Source: Mycolicibacterium neoaurum (GTDB taxonomy: Bacteria; Actinomycetota; Actinomycetes; Mycobacteriales; Mycobacteriaceae). Taken from it: 64,000 nucleotides of DNA. Within the stretch, counting starts at the first letter, position 1. Each line of letters opens with the position of its first letter. A model generated the notes under the pieces. It was given only the letters and a program-made list of their open reading frames with translations. It made no database searches and was not told the DNA's origin. Shown in pieces: positions 9,442-18,219 of this stretch. The stretch is taken from NCBI RefSeq assembly GCF_036946495.1, contig NZ_JAQIIX010000002.1, positions 1,178,001 to 1,242,000 of the forward strand, in the 5' to 3' direction. A program made the position numbers and the translations under genes.

Positions 9442-9507
9442 AGAACCGAAAAGTTCTTGGAAAACTCCCATTTTTCCTGTTCAGAGCCAGTGTGACGGAT
9501 GTCATTC

Positions 9508-9521
9508 TAGAACACGTTCTA
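9508..9521. promoter_or_regulatory. second KstR box upstream of mce4
   Basis: TAGAACACGTTCTA, a full match to TNNAACNNGTTNNA; the palindrome extends to 16 bp (9507-9522). It lies 88 bp upstream of the promoter-embedded box. On the minus strand its edge forms TAGAAT (9509-9504), a possible -10 of a second mce4 promoter, but the corresponding -35 is poor. Confidence 0.8.
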
Positions 9522-9557
9522 GTAGGCCCGAACCGCCGAGAATGTCGTTCTCGCAGA

Positions 9558-10487
9558 TCAAGAGCCCATGAGCTCAGTGGCAGAGAAGCCGATATTCGGA
9601 TCCCTTTTAGCAAAGAAGTCACCGAGCGTGGCGCTCAACGCCGCGGGGTCCCAGGCGTCACCTACGGCATCGAACCGCTGCGCGGCCACCGGGGCCGCGA
9701 CCAGCGTGACCGTCGGTCCGTACACGATGAACAGCTGCCCGTTGACATCCTCGGACGCCGGCGAGGACAGGTACGTCACGAGCGTGACGACATGTTCCGG
9801 CGAGAGGGCATCGACCTGTCCGTCGGCCAGCTCGGGTGCATCGCCGAACACGCCCGCGGTCATCGCGGTGCGGGCCCGCGGTGCGATGGCATTGGCCCGC
9901 ACCCCGTACCTGCTCAACCCGCGCGCGGCCGACAGCGTCAGCGCCGTGATACCAGCCTTGGCGGCACCGTAGTTGGCCTGGCCCACCGGTCCGGCGATCC
10001 CGGCCTCCGACGAGGTGTTGACGATCCGTCCGTAGACCCGTCCGTCGGCGGACTCCTTGGCCTTCGCCTTCCAGTACGCCGCGGCATTGCGGGTCAACAA
10101 GAAGTGTCCGCGCAGATGCACGGCGATCACCGAGTCCCAGTCCTCGTCGGACATGTTGAACAACATCTTGTCCCGTGTGATGCCGGCGTTGTTCACCACG
10201 ATGCCCAGTCCCCCGAGCCGGTCGGCTGTCTCGACGAGCTCGTCGGCGGTGCTACGCGCACTGATATCGCCGGCGACCGCGACGCCCTTGGACCCGGCCG
10301 CTTCGATTTCGGCCAGCACGTCGGATTTGTCCAGCGCGCCGGCCATGTCGTTGACCACGACCGTCGCGCCGGCCCGCGCCAGCCCGATCGCCTCGGCCCG
10401 GCCCAGGCCTGCGGCCGCGCCGGTGACGACGGCAACTTTTCCGGACAGGTCGATCGGGTTGTCGTTCATCGCTGCTTCAGGGGACAC
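9558..10487 (-). CDS. hsd4A: Short-chain dehydrogenase of sterol side-chain degradation (Hsd4A type)
   Basis: 309 residues from the GTG at 10487; an ATG six codons in (10469) is an equally good start. The SDR Rossmann motif TGAAAGLGRAEA is at about residues 22-33, NNAG at about 110, and the catalytic Ser and YGAAK at about 160-180. Longer than a classical SDR (~250), with a C-terminal extension as in 3-hydroxyacyl-CoA dehydrogenases. Orthologue by position and sequence of Rv3502c, which oxidises a 3-hydroxyacyl-CoA steroid side-chain intermediate with NAD. Lies between fdxD and the mce4 promoter. Confidence 0.85.
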   Translation of the reverse strand: MSPEAAMNDNPIDLSGKVAVVTGAAAGLGRAEAIGLARAGATVVVNDMAGALDKSDVLAEIEAAGSKGVAVAGDISARSTADELVETADRLGGLGIVVNNAGITRDKMLFNMSDEDWDSVIAVHLRGHFLLTRNAAAYWKAKAKESADGRVYGRIVNTSSEAGIAGPVGQANYGAAKAGITALTLSAARGLSRYGVRANAIAPRARTAMTAGVFGDAPELADGQVDALSPEHVVTLVTYLSSPASEDVNGQLFIVYGPTVTLVAAPVAAQRFDAVGDAWDPAALSATLGDFFAKRDPNIGFSATELMGS

Positions 10488-10501
10488 GGTTATGAATACC
10501 T

Positions 10502-10693
10502 CTAGTCTCTACGGATCAGGGCTGCCCGAGGGCATTCGGCCACGGATTGTTCGGCCAGCTCCTCCTGGCCGGCGGGTACCGGGTCGGCTTTCACCACGGC
10601 ATAGTCCTCGTCATCGAGATCGAACAGGTCGGGTGCTATCCCGACACACACCGCATTACCTTCGCAGCGGTCCCTGTCGACTTCTACGTGCAT
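10502..10693 (-). CDS. fdxD: Small [3Fe-4S] ferredoxin
   Basis: 63 residues from the ATG at 10693, chosen for the GAGGAGGT ribosome site 4 nt upstream. Cys ligands are in the pattern C-x5-C ... C-P (DRCEGNAVCVG and ECPRAAL), the signature of single-cluster 3Fe-4S ferredoxins that serve actinobacterial P450s. Acidic throughout. Matches Rv3503c. A likely electron carrier for a steroid oxygenase such as CYP142 in this window (inference). First gene of the leftward fdxD-hsd4A unit. Confidence 0.88.
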   Translation of the reverse strand: MHVEVDRDRCEGNAVCVGIAPDLFDLDDEDYAVVKADPVPAGQEELAEQSVAECPRAALIRRD

Positions 10694-10768
10694 GTGAACC
10701 TCCTCGCGCTCCGGGCACGGGCTGTGTGCCCCCGTGCAGGCTAACGGTACCGCCCTGGACCGCAAGAC

Positions 10769-10782
10769 TAGAACGTGTTACA
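10769..10782. promoter_or_regulatory. KstR box between fdxD and fadE26
   Basis: TAGAACGTGTTACA fits TNNAACNNGTTNNA in full. It sits in the divergent promoter region. For fdxD the box overlaps a TAGTCT -10 candidate (minus strand, 10770-10765). No convincing -35 was seen for either direction. Confidence 0.85.
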
Positions 10783-10850
10783 ACGAGCATATCGGCGGGC
10801 GATCGGTTTCGGCCGGTCGCCCCGCAACCTCAGACAGACAGGATGCCGCC

Positions 10851-12032
10851 ATGCGGATCGGTTACACCGCCGAGCAGGAGGAGTTGCGCCGCGAACTGCG
10901 GTCGTACTTCACCAAACTGATGACTCCCGAACGTGCCGAGGCGTTGGCGGCCAGCGATGGCGAGATGGGCCGCGGGAATGTCTACCGCGAAACTGTCGAG
11001 CAGATGGGCAAGGACGGGTGGCTGACCCTGTCCTGGCCGACCGAGTACGGCGGCCAGGCTCGCCCACCGATGGACGGGTTGATCTTCAACGACGAAGCCG
11101 CCATCGCGAATGTGCCGGTGCCCTTCCTGACCATCAACAGCGTGGCGCCGACGATCATGCATTTCGGGACCGAGGAACAGAAGAAGTTCTTCCTGCCGAA
11201 GATCGCGGCGGGCCAATTGCACTTCTCCATCGGATATTCCGAACCCGGCGCCGGCACCGACCTGGCGTCGCTGCGCACCACCGCGGTGCACGATGGCGAC
11301 GATTACGTGATCAACGGCCAGAAGATGTGGACCTCGCTGATCGCCTATGCCGACTACGTCTGGCTGGCGGTGCGCACCAATCCCGAGGCCAAGAAGCACC
11401 GCGGCATCTCGATGCTGATCGTGCCGACCACCGCCGAGGGCTTCTCCTGGACGCCGGTGCACACCGTGTCCGGAGTCGATACCAGTGCGACCTATTACCA
11501 GGACGTCCGGGTTCCCAAGTCCGCCCTCGTCGGCGAGGAGAACGCCGGCTGGAAACTGGTCACCAACCAGCTCAACCACGAGCGTGTCGCGCTGGTCTCG
11601 GCGCAGCCGATCTTCGTGGCGCTCAACGGTGTCCGCGAGTGGGCGCAGAACACCAAGGATGTGCACGGCAAGCGATTGATCGACTCCGAATGGGTGCAGT
11701 TGAACCTGGCCCGTGTGCACGCCAAGGCCGAGGTCCTCAAATTGATCAACTGGGAACTGGCCTCGGCCACCGACGCAGCTCCCTCACCGGCCGACGCGTC
11801 GGCAGCCAAGGTGTACGGCACCGAACTGGCCACCGAGGCCTACCGCCTGTTGATGGAGGTGCTGGGCACCTCGGCCACGCTGCGTACCGGGTCACCGGGA
11901 GCCCTGCTGCGCGGCCGCATCGAGCGCATGCACCGCTCCTGCCTCATCCTCACGTTCGGCGGCGGCACCAACGAGATCCAGCGTGACATCATCGGCATGG
12001 TCGCGCTCGGCCTGCCCCGAGTGAACCGATAG
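10851..12032 (+). CDS. fadE26: Acyl-CoA dehydrogenase alpha-type subunit FadE26 (ChsE4)
   Basis: 393 residues from the ATG at 10851 (AGGA 9 nt upstream). Acyl-CoA dehydrogenase fold with GYSEPGAGTDLASLR (about residues 127-141) and QKMWTS at about 155. In mycobacteria it pairs with FadE27 into an alpha2-beta2 dehydrogenase acting on steroid side-chain CoA thioesters, with FAD at the subunit interface (established for ChsE4-ChsE5). First of a three-gene operon with fadE27 and fadD17, downstream of a KstR box. Confidence 0.92.
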   Translation: MRIGYTAEQEELRRELRSYFTKLMTPERAEALAASDGEMGRGNVYRETVEQMGKDGWLTLSWPTEYGGQARPPMDGLIFNDEAAIANVPVPFLTINSVAPTIMHFGTEEQKKFFLPKIAAGQLHFSIGYSEPGAGTDLASLRTTAVHDGDDYVINGQKMWTSLIAYADYVWLAVRTNPEAKKHRGISMLIVPTTAEGFSWTPVHTVSGVDTSATYYQDVRVPKSALVGEENAGWKLVTNQLNHERVALVSAQPIFVALNGVREWAQNTKDVHGKRLIDSEWVQLNLARVHAKAEVLKLINWELASATDAAPSPADASAAKVYGTELATEAYRLLMEVLGTSATLRTGSPGALLRGRIERMHRSCLILTFGGGTNEIQRDIIGMVALGLPRVNR

Positions 12033-12040
12033 GAACGACA

Positions 12041-13138
12041 ATGGATTTCACCCCAAGCGAAGCATCGGTCGATCTGGGCGGGCTGGTCCGCACCATCACC
12101 GAATCGGTGGTCACCAACGATCACCAGCGCGTGCTCGACGGACTCGACGAACGATTCGACCGAGACCTGTGGGCCAAACTGATCGAAGCCGACATCCTGT
12201 CCACCGCCGCACCGGAATCACTGGGCGGCGGCGGGTTCGGCGTTCTGGAACAGTCGGCGGTGCTCACGGCACTGGGCAGGCAACTGGCCGCCGTGCCGTA
12301 CCTGGAATCGGTGGTGCTGGCCGCAGGCGCACTGGCGAAGTTCGGATCCGCCGCCCTGCAAGAGCAGTGGGCCACCCCGGCGATCAACGGCACGACGATC
12401 CTCACGGTCGCACTCGACGGTGAGATGGGCCAGGGCCCGGTGCAGGCCCAGTCCACCGACGGCGGCTACCAGCTGACCGGATCGCGCACCCAGGTCGCCT
12501 ATGGCCCGGTGGCCGACGCCTTCCTCGTGCCGGCCGACACCGACAACGGCTTGCAGGTCTTCCTGGTCACCGGCGCCGACCCCGGCGTCACGGTCGCCAC
12601 GCTGGGCACCACCGGCCATGGCACCGTCGGCCATCTGGAACTGAGTGCCACCCCGGTCGACCCGGATCGACTGGTCGGCGGCGCAGAGGTCCTGGATTGG
12701 CTGACCGTGCACCATTCGCTGGGGCGCAGCGCCTTTCAGCTCGGCGTGCTGGAACGTGCCCTCGAACTCACCGCCACCTACGCCCGCGAACGCGAACAGT
12801 TCGACCGTCCGATCGGCAGCTTCCAGGCGGTCTCGGCCCGGCTGGCCGACGGGTACATCGACGTCAAGGCGTTGCGTTCCACGCTGACACAGGCCGCGTG
12901 GCGGCTGTCCGAGGACCTCCCGGCGGATATCGACGTCGCCAGCGCAGCGTTCTGGGCGGCCGACGCTGGGCATCGTGTGGTGCACACCGCGGTGCACGTG
13001 CACGGCGGTGTGGGCATCGATATCGATCACCCGATCCACCGGTACTTCCTGGCAGCCAAGCAGACCGAGTTCTCGGTCGGCAGCGCGACCGGACAGTTGC
13101 TCCGTATCGGCCGCGAACTGGCCGATACCCCCGTCTGA
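12041..13138 (+). CDS. fadE27: Acyl-CoA dehydrogenase beta-type subunit FadE27 (ChsE5)
   Basis: 365 residues, shorter and more diverged than FadE26, as usual for the partner subunit. Conserved C-terminal acyl-CoA dehydrogenase features include YAREREQFDRPIGSFQAV (about 246-263) and VHVHGGVGID (about 328-337). Starts 8 bp after fadE26. The heterotetramer removes two hydrogens from the steroid side chain before hydration. Confidence 0.91.
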   Translation: MDFTPSEASVDLGGLVRTITESVVTNDHQRVLDGLDERFDRDLWAKLIEADILSTAAPESLGGGGFGVLEQSAVLTALGRQLAAVPYLESVVLAAGALAKFGSAALQEQWATPAINGTTILTVALDGEMGQGPVQAQSTDGGYQLTGSRTQVAYGPVADAFLVPADTDNGLQVFLVTGADPGVTVATLGTTGHGTVGHLELSATPVDPDRLVGGAEVLDWLTVHHSLGRSAFQLGVLERALELTATYAREREQFDRPIGSFQAVSARLADGYIDVKALRSTLTQAAWRLSEDLPADIDVASAAFWAADAGHRVVHTAVHVHGGVGIDIDHPIHRYFLAAKQTEFSVGSATGQLLRIGRELADTPV

Positions 13139-13142
13139 GGAC

Positions 13143-14654
13143 GTGGACCATCCGACCGGCCCGACCGTGGGCGAGCTACTCGCGCCGTTGGTCGAGGTCA
13201 CCGACCGCGGCGTGCACGACGAGACGTCGTTCACGCCGTGGCGCGATCACATCGCCGCGGGCGCCGCCTTGGCCGCCGCCCTGCGCGCTCGCCTGGATGT
13301 CGCACGACCACCGCATATCGGGGTGCTGTTGGGCAACACTCCGTTCTTCTCCTCGGTTCTGGTCGCCGCGGCGTTGTCCGGCATCGTTCCGGTCGGGCTC
13401 AACCCGACGCGACGAGGCGCGGCGCTGGCGGCCGATGCCGAACGTGCGGACTGCCAGTTCGTGCTGGCCGACTCCGGCGCGGACGTGCCCCCGGGGGTCG
13501 TCGCCATCGACGTCGAATCCGCTGAATGGGCAACCGAACTGGCCGCACACGACGGTACGCCGGTGACATTCGCGCCGCTGTCCGGTGACGATCTGTTCAT
13601 GCTGATCTTCACCTCCGGCACCAGCGGTGAGCCCAAGGCGGTGCGGGTGACCAACGACAAGGTCGCCTTTCCCGGGCGGATGCTCGCCGAACGGTTCGGG
13701 CTCGGACCCACCGACACCTGTTATCTGTCCATGCCGTTGTTCCACTCCAATGCCGTGATGGCCGGGTGGGCAGTGGGAGTCGCGGCCGGCGCATCCATCG
13801 CACTGCGCCGCAGATTCTCGGCCTCGCGCTTCATCCCCGATGCCCGCCGTTTCGGTGCCACCTACGCCAACTATGTCGGCAAACCGCTGTCCTACATCCT
13901 GGCCACCCCCGAGCAGGACGATGATGCCGACAACCCATTGAAGTTCCTGTACGGCAACGAGGGTGCGCCCCGCGACCTGCCACGCTTCGCCCAGCGGTTC
14001 GGCGTACACGTGGTCGACGGGTTCGGTTCCACCGAGGGCGGGGTGGCCATCGCACGCACCCCCGATACCCCGGACGGATCGCTCGGCCCGCTCACCGACG
14101 AGGTCGCCATCGTCGATATCGAGACCGGTGCGCCCTGCCCGCCCGGTGTCGTCGGCGAGATCGTGAACCCGACCGGGTCGGGGTGGTTCCGTGGCTACTA
14201 CAACTCCCCCGATGCCGAGGCCGAGCGGATGTCCGGCGGCATCTATCACTCCGGCGATTTGGCCTACCGCGACGATGCCGGCTATGTGTACTTCGCCGGG
14301 CGGCTCGGTGACTGGATGCGGGTCGACGGCGAGAATCTCGGCACCGCCCCGATCGAACGAATCCTGCTCCGCCATCTCGGTATCACCGAGGTGGCGGTGT
14401 ACCCGATCCCCGACCCGGCGGTCGGTGACCGGGTGATGGCGGCGATAGTGCTCGCCGAGGGCGCGGATTTCGACCCCGAGGCCTTTCGCGCGTTCCTGGC
14501 CGATCAACCGGATCTGGGGCCCAAGCAGTGGCCGTCCTTCGTGCGCGTGGCCACCGAACTGCCCCGCACCGAAACCTTCAAGGTGCTCAAACGGGAGTTG
14601 TCCGCCCAGGCGCTGGATTGCCCGGATCCCGTCTATCCCTGCCGCCGGGACTGA
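13143..14654 (+). CDS. fadD17: Steroid acyl-CoA ligase FadD17
   Basis: 503 residues from the GTG at 13143, 4 bp after fadE27 and with GAGG close by; longer in-frame starts would overlap fadE27 heavily. ANL-superfamily motifs: ATP loop IFTSGTSGEPKAV (about 155-168), GFGSTEGG (about 294-301), and the hinge YFAGRLGDWMRVDGENL (about 383-399). Activates a steroid side-chain carboxylate with ATP and CoA. FadD17 in M. tuberculosis accepts side-chain acids after early shortening (family knowledge). Confidence 0.9.
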   Translation: MDHPTGPTVGELLAPLVEVTDRGVHDETSFTPWRDHIAAGAALAAALRARLDVARPPHIGVLLGNTPFFSSVLVAAALSGIVPVGLNPTRRGAALAADAERADCQFVLADSGADVPPGVVAIDVESAEWATELAAHDGTPVTFAPLSGDDLFMLIFTSGTSGEPKAVRVTNDKVAFPGRMLAERFGLGPTDTCYLSMPLFHSNAVMAGWAVGVAAGASIALRRRFSASRFIPDARRFGATYANYVGKPLSYILATPEQDDDADNPLKFLYGNEGAPRDLPRFAQRFGVHVVDGFGSTEGGVAIARTPDTPDGSLGPLTDEVAIVDIETGAPCPPGVVGEIVNPTGSGWFRGYYNSPDAEAERMSGGIYHSGDLAYRDDAGYVYFAGRLGDWMRVDGENLGTAPIERILLRHLGITEVAVYPIPDPAVGDRVMAAIVLAEGADFDPEAFRAFLADQPDLGPKQWPSFVRVATELPRTETFKVLKRELSAQALDCPDPVYPCRRD

Positions 14655-14778
14655 CCTCAGAACGCCCGGGCGGGCGGAGGCACAACCGCGCTGGGTCGGG
14701 GGTGGGTGGGCTACGCTTCCGGTCGGAGAGCATGGCCGACGTATGCCATGAACCCGAGATCTCGTGACGGAGGGTTTG

Positions 14779-15471
14779 ATGAGGACGTCTGCGCTCACCG
14801 GCGTCGCGGCACTGGCCACCGCGCTCGGCGTGCTCCTGTCCGGCTGCGGCTCGACCAAGGCCGTCGACGGCACCCCCGTCGCGGCACCGTCGACATCGGG
14901 TCGCACCTCTGCGCCCGCACCGACGCACACCGACGAGGGCACTCCCGGCTCGTACGAGACGATCGCCAGCTATATCAGTGAGAACGGTATCCAGGAGACA
15001 CCGGTCAAGCGTGGCGATCCCGGTTCGCCGACCATCGATCTGCCATTCCCCGACGGTTGGCAGGATGCCGGCCCCGATACCCCCGAATGGGCCTATGGCG
15101 CGATCGTCTACACCGGGTCCGAGGCGGCGGAGTACACCCCGAGCATCGTGGCATTGATATCCAAACTCAGTGGGAACGTCGACCCGGCGAAGATCATCGA
15201 GCTCGCCCCCGGCGAATTGCAGAACCTGCCGGACTACGAGGCCCTGACCGACGGCACGACCAGTCAGTTGAGCGGCTTCGATGCCTATCAGCTCGCAGGG
15301 ACCTGGGAGCAGGACGGGCTGCGGAAGTTCGTCGCCCAGAAGACAGTCGTCATCCCAGGAAGCGACGGTCTCTACGTGCTCCAGCTCAATGCGGACGGTT
15401 TGGCCGATCAGGCCGATATCCTCAGTGCGGCAACCGATGTGATCGACACCGAAACCGTCATCACGCCCTGA
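14779..15471 (+). CDS. LpqN/LpqT-type lipoprotein
   Basis: 230 residues from the ATG at 14779, preferred over the GTG at 14764 because GGAGGG lies 4 nt upstream. Signal peptide with lipobox LSGC at about residues 20-23, then a Ser/Thr/Pro linker and a domain resembling the mycobacterial LpqN family (LPFPDGWQDAG, then a conserved aromatic core). Such proteins are envelope-anchored; molecular function is unknown here. Its 3' end overlaps the oppositely oriented flavin oxidoreductase by 11 bp. Not part of the fadE26 operon: 124 bp separate it from fadD17, with no obvious terminator. Confidence 0.8.
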   Translation: MRTSALTGVAALATALGVLLSGCGSTKAVDGTPVAAPSTSGRTSAPAPTHTDEGTPGSYETIASYISENGIQETPVKRGDPGSPTIDLPFPDGWQDAGPDTPEWAYGAIVYTGSEAAEYTPSIVALISKLSGNVDPAKIIELAPGELQNLPDYEALTDGTTSQLSGFDAYQLAGTWEQDGLRKFVAQKTVVIPGSDGLYVLQLNADGLADQADILSAATDVIDTETVITP

Positions 15472-16648
15472 CTGCGGCCGCCTCGCGCACCACACACCGG
15501 GTACCGGTGTAGACGGTCGGCATGCATTTCATGCAGTGCACGCACAGACCGGTTGCGCGGTCGCCACGCTCGAAGCGATTGATCAGATCGGGCTCCCGCA
15601 GCAGCGCCCGCGCCATGGCGACGAATTCGAAACCGTCTTCCAGCGCCATGTCTACGGTGGCCGATCGGTTGATCCCGCCGAGCAGGATCAGTGGCATGCG
15701 CAACGCGTCGCGGAACTGGCGGGCCGTGTCGACGAAGAAACCTTCCTCGAACGGATACTCCCGAAACAGCCTGCGCCCCATCACACGCAGTCCCAGCCCG
15801 ACCGCGGCGGGCTGGGAGGCGATGAACTCCGCCATCGGCACCTGGCCGCGGAAGTAATACATCGGATTGCTCAACGAACTCCCGCCGGTGAGTTGTAGGG
15901 CGTCCAGATGTCCGTCGTCCTGCAGAAGCTTCGCGGTGACCAGGCTGTCGGTGAGCCAGAAGCCGCCGGGCACACCGTCGTCCATGTTGAATTTCGCGGT
16001 GACGGCCACCGCGTCGCCGGCGGCACGGCGGACCCGCTCTGCGACCCGACGGGCGAGTTCCGCCCTGCGGACCACATCACCGCCGAAGGCGTCGCGCCGC
16101 CTGTTGAGGTTGGGACTGAAAAACGAGCTGAGCAGGTATCCGTGGCCCATGTGGATCTCGACCGCGTCGAATCCCGCCGCCACCGCGTGGGCTGCGGCCG
16201 TGCCGAAATCGTCGATGACGGTGGCCAGCTGGGCAACGGTGGCCGCCCTGACCCGGCCCATCGCCGGCGCACTGATACGCGCACTCGGCGCCAGCGTGGG
16301 CTGCCGGTTAGACAAGGTGTTGGCGACCAGGCCCGCATGCCCGATCTGGGCACACACCTTGGCCCCCTCGGCATGCACGGTGTCGATGAGCGTGCGCAAT
16401 GCCGCAGCGCGGGCCGCGTCCAGGACGATGGTGTCGCGGTGCACCCGGCCGCCGGGTGAGATGGCCAGGTAGGCAACGGTTGTCATCGCGGCTCCACCAC
16501 GGGCCACCTCGGCGTGGAAGGCGATGAGTTCATCGCTCACCTGTCCGCGCGGCATCACCCCCTCGAAGGTGGCGGCCTTGATGAACCTGTTCTTGAGGGT
16601 CAGCGGACCCAGCGGGTGCGGTGTGAATGCTTTCGATACCATTGGCAT
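15461..16648 (-). CDS. Old-yellow-enzyme NAD(P)H:flavin oxidoreductase with C-terminal Cys cluster
   Basis: 395 residues from the ATG at 16648; a second ATG two codons later (16642) is equally possible and neither has a clear ribosome site. FMN-binding TIM-barrel of the OYE family: FTPHPLGPLTLKNRFI at the N-terminus, QIGHAG at about 100, and DAVEIHMGHGYLLSSFFSP at about 160-178. The C-terminus carries C-x2-C-x2-C-x9-C, resembling the iron-sulfur ligand pattern of 2,4-dienoyl-CoA reductase, but the extra domains of that enzyme are absent. Probably reduces an activated C=C bond; substrate unknown. Divergent from the epimerase gene across 21 bp. Confidence 0.8.
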   Translation of the reverse strand: MPMVSKAFTPHPLGPLTLKNRFIKAATFEGVMPRGQVSDELIAFHAEVARGGAAMTTVAYLAISPGGRVHRDTIVLDAARAAALRTLIDTVHAEGAKVCAQIGHAGLVANTLSNRQPTLAPSARISAPAMGRVRAATVAQLATVIDDFGTAAAHAVAAGFDAVEIHMGHGYLLSSFFSPNLNRRRDAFGGDVVRRAELARRVAERVRRAAGDAVAVTAKFNMDDGVPGGFWLTDSLVTAKLLQDDGHLDALQLTGGSSLSNPMYYFRGQVPMAEFIASQPAAVGLGLRVMGRRLFREYPFEEGFFVDTARQFRDALRMPLILLGGINRSATVDMALEDGFEFVAMARALLREPDLINRFERGDRATGLCVHCMKCMPTVYTGTRCVVREAAAVRA

Positions 16649-16653
16649 CGAAA
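16631..16653. promoter_or_regulatory. 23-bp palindromic operator candidate
   Basis: TTTCGAT-N9-ATCGAAA; the spacer itself contains CCA-T-TGG, so 20 of the outer 22 positions pair. It covers both possible starts of the flavin oxidoreductase and lies 16 bp upstream of the epimerase ATG, where one repressor could silence both. The nearest regulator is the TetR gene at 17606-18169. Confidence 0.65.
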
Positions 16654-16669
16654 CATACCAGGAGGTCGC

Positions 16670-17644
16670 ATGCGCATCGCCATCACCGGTGGCACCGGGT
16701 ATCTCGGCGCACACATCACGCGCGCGCTGCTCGCCGCTGGACACCAGGTCAGTCTGCTCGTCGCGCCGGGAACGACCGCCGACCCGGTCATCGGGCACCT
16801 CGCATGCGAGGGCGAAGTGGCCCCGGTCGAGGGCGATGTTCGCGATACCGCCACGGTCGACGGGCTGTTGCGGGGCTGCGACGCGGTGGTGCACGCCGCC
16901 GGCGTGGTCGGCACCGACCGAAGGCGAGCGCAACTGATGTGGGACATCAACGCCTACGCCACCGAGAAGCTGCTGATCCGCGCCGCCGATGGCGGCCTGG
17001 ATCCTGTTGTCTGCGTGAGTAGTTACAGCGCTCTGTTCCCGCCACCGGATGAGGTGATCACCGAGAAGACCCCACCGGCCGCCGGACGCAGTCCGTACGC
17101 GCAGACGAAGGCGTACGCCGACCGGGTGGCACGACGCCTCCAGGAACGCGGTGCGCCCGTGGTGGTGAGCTACCCCTCCAGCGTGGTCGGGCCCGCCTGG
17201 CATACCGCAGCCGGGGTGACCGAACGCGGTTGGGCACCGATCGTCGCACACGGTATGGCGCCGCGGATGCCCGGCGGGATGCAGATGATCGACGTCGCCG
17301 ACGTCGCCGAGGTCCACGTGCGATCGATGACTCCGGGGCGCGGCCCACAACGCTATGTCTGCGGCGGTGAGATGGTGGCCTTCGACGAGATGATCGACCT
17401 GCTCGAAGCGGGATCGGGTCGCAGAATTCACCGGATACCGCTGTCGCCCCGGGTTTTTCGTGGCATCGGGCGGGTTGCGGATCTGGCCGGCCGGGTGCTG
17501 CCACTCGGCGACGGGATCAGCTATGAGGCCGCGCTGTTGCTCACCTCAGCAACACCGACCGACGATCGGCACACCCGGACCGAACTGGGCATCGGTGCCT
17601 GGCGCTCACCGCGGTCGGCGATCCTGGCCAGCCTGCAGCGCTGA
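16670..17644 (+). CDS. NAD(P)-dependent epimerase/dehydratase (extended SDR)
   Basis: 324 residues from the ATG at 16670, with AGGAGGTCGC immediately upstream. Rossmann motif GGTGYLG at residues 7-13, Ser in CVSSYSALF (about 107-115) and active-site YAQTK (about 140-144). Belongs to the 3-beta-hydroxysteroid dehydrogenase/dihydroflavonol reductase-like group of extended SDRs; substrate not predictable. It shares its control region with the flavin oxidoreductase, suggesting both act on the same compound. Overlaps the convergent tetR by 39 bp. Confidence 0.8.
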   Translation: MRIAITGGTGYLGAHITRALLAAGHQVSLLVAPGTTADPVIGHLACEGEVAPVEGDVRDTATVDGLLRGCDAVVHAAGVVGTDRRRAQLMWDINAYATEKLLIRAADGGLDPVVCVSSYSALFPPPDEVITEKTPPAAGRSPYAQTKAYADRVARRLQERGAPVVVSYPSSVVGPAWHTAAGVTERGWAPIVAHGMAPRMPGGMQMIDVADVAEVHVRSMTPGRGPQRYVCGGEMVAFDEMIDLLEAGSGRRIHRIPLSPRVFRGIGRVADLAGRVLPLGDGISYEAALLLTSATPTDDRHTRTELGIGAWRSPRSAILASLQR

Positions 17645-18169
17645 GGTCAACAGTTCGACCATCCGGTCCTGAAGCTGCGGGGAGTCGTCCTCATCGGCCA
17701 CCGTCGTCACGAACAGCGCCGCGCCTGCCGCCATCGCCAGGGCCGCCCTGGCGTCCAGTTCGGCACCGTGACCGTCTTCGGCGAACAACTCCACGGCCGG
17801 GCCGCTGAAAGCGGTCCACAACTGCCTGCGCAGCTCCGCGTTCTCCCGCAACGCCAGCAACAGCCCGGGAACGGCGGCCCGGACATCGGGACGGCTGAAC
17901 AGCTGATGGCTGCCACGCACCACCCAGGCGATCCAGCCGGCCCGGTCGGTACCGGAAAACGGTGCCATGTCGGGGGTTTCCCCCAAAATGGCGTGCAGCA
18001 CCAGTTCGGCCTTGGAAGACCAGCGCCGGTTCAGGCTGGAACGTCCGACGCCGGCACGGGTGGCGACCAAGCGCACACTGAGGTCATCCCAACCCACCTC
18101 GACGAGCAACTCCCGGGTCACCGACAGCACCCGTTCGTCGATCGAGGTATCGCGTGGTCGACCGGTCAT
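17606..18169 (-). CDS. TetR-family transcriptional regulator
   Basis: 187 residues from the ATG at 18169. N-terminal helix-turn-helix about residues 10-55 (VGWDDLSVRLVATRAGVGRSS), with an atypical SLNRRWSSK in the recognition-helix region instead of the usual LYxHFxxK. The C-terminal ligand domain is alpha-helical. Its likely target is the 23-bp palindrome at 16631 controlling the neighbouring divergent pair (inference from proximity). Confidence 0.85.
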   Translation of the reverse strand: MTGRPRDTSIDERVLSVTRELLVEVGWDDLSVRLVATRAGVGRSSLNRRWSSKAELVLHAILGETPDMAPFSGTDRAGWIAWVVRGSHQLFSRPDVRAAVPGLLLALRENAELRRQLWTAFSGPAVELFAEDGHGAELDARAALAMAAGAALFVTTVADEDDSPQLQDRMVELLTSALQAGQDRRPR

Positions 18170-18219
18170 GCACCGATTCAACCGTACCGACGGGCGGCGA
18201 TGCGCCACCCGCCCTGTGC

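Noticed and set aside
14663..14672. CGCCCGGGCG palindrome after fadD17 as terminator
   Set aside because: Self-complementary without a loop and no T-run; cannot form a proper terminator hairpin.
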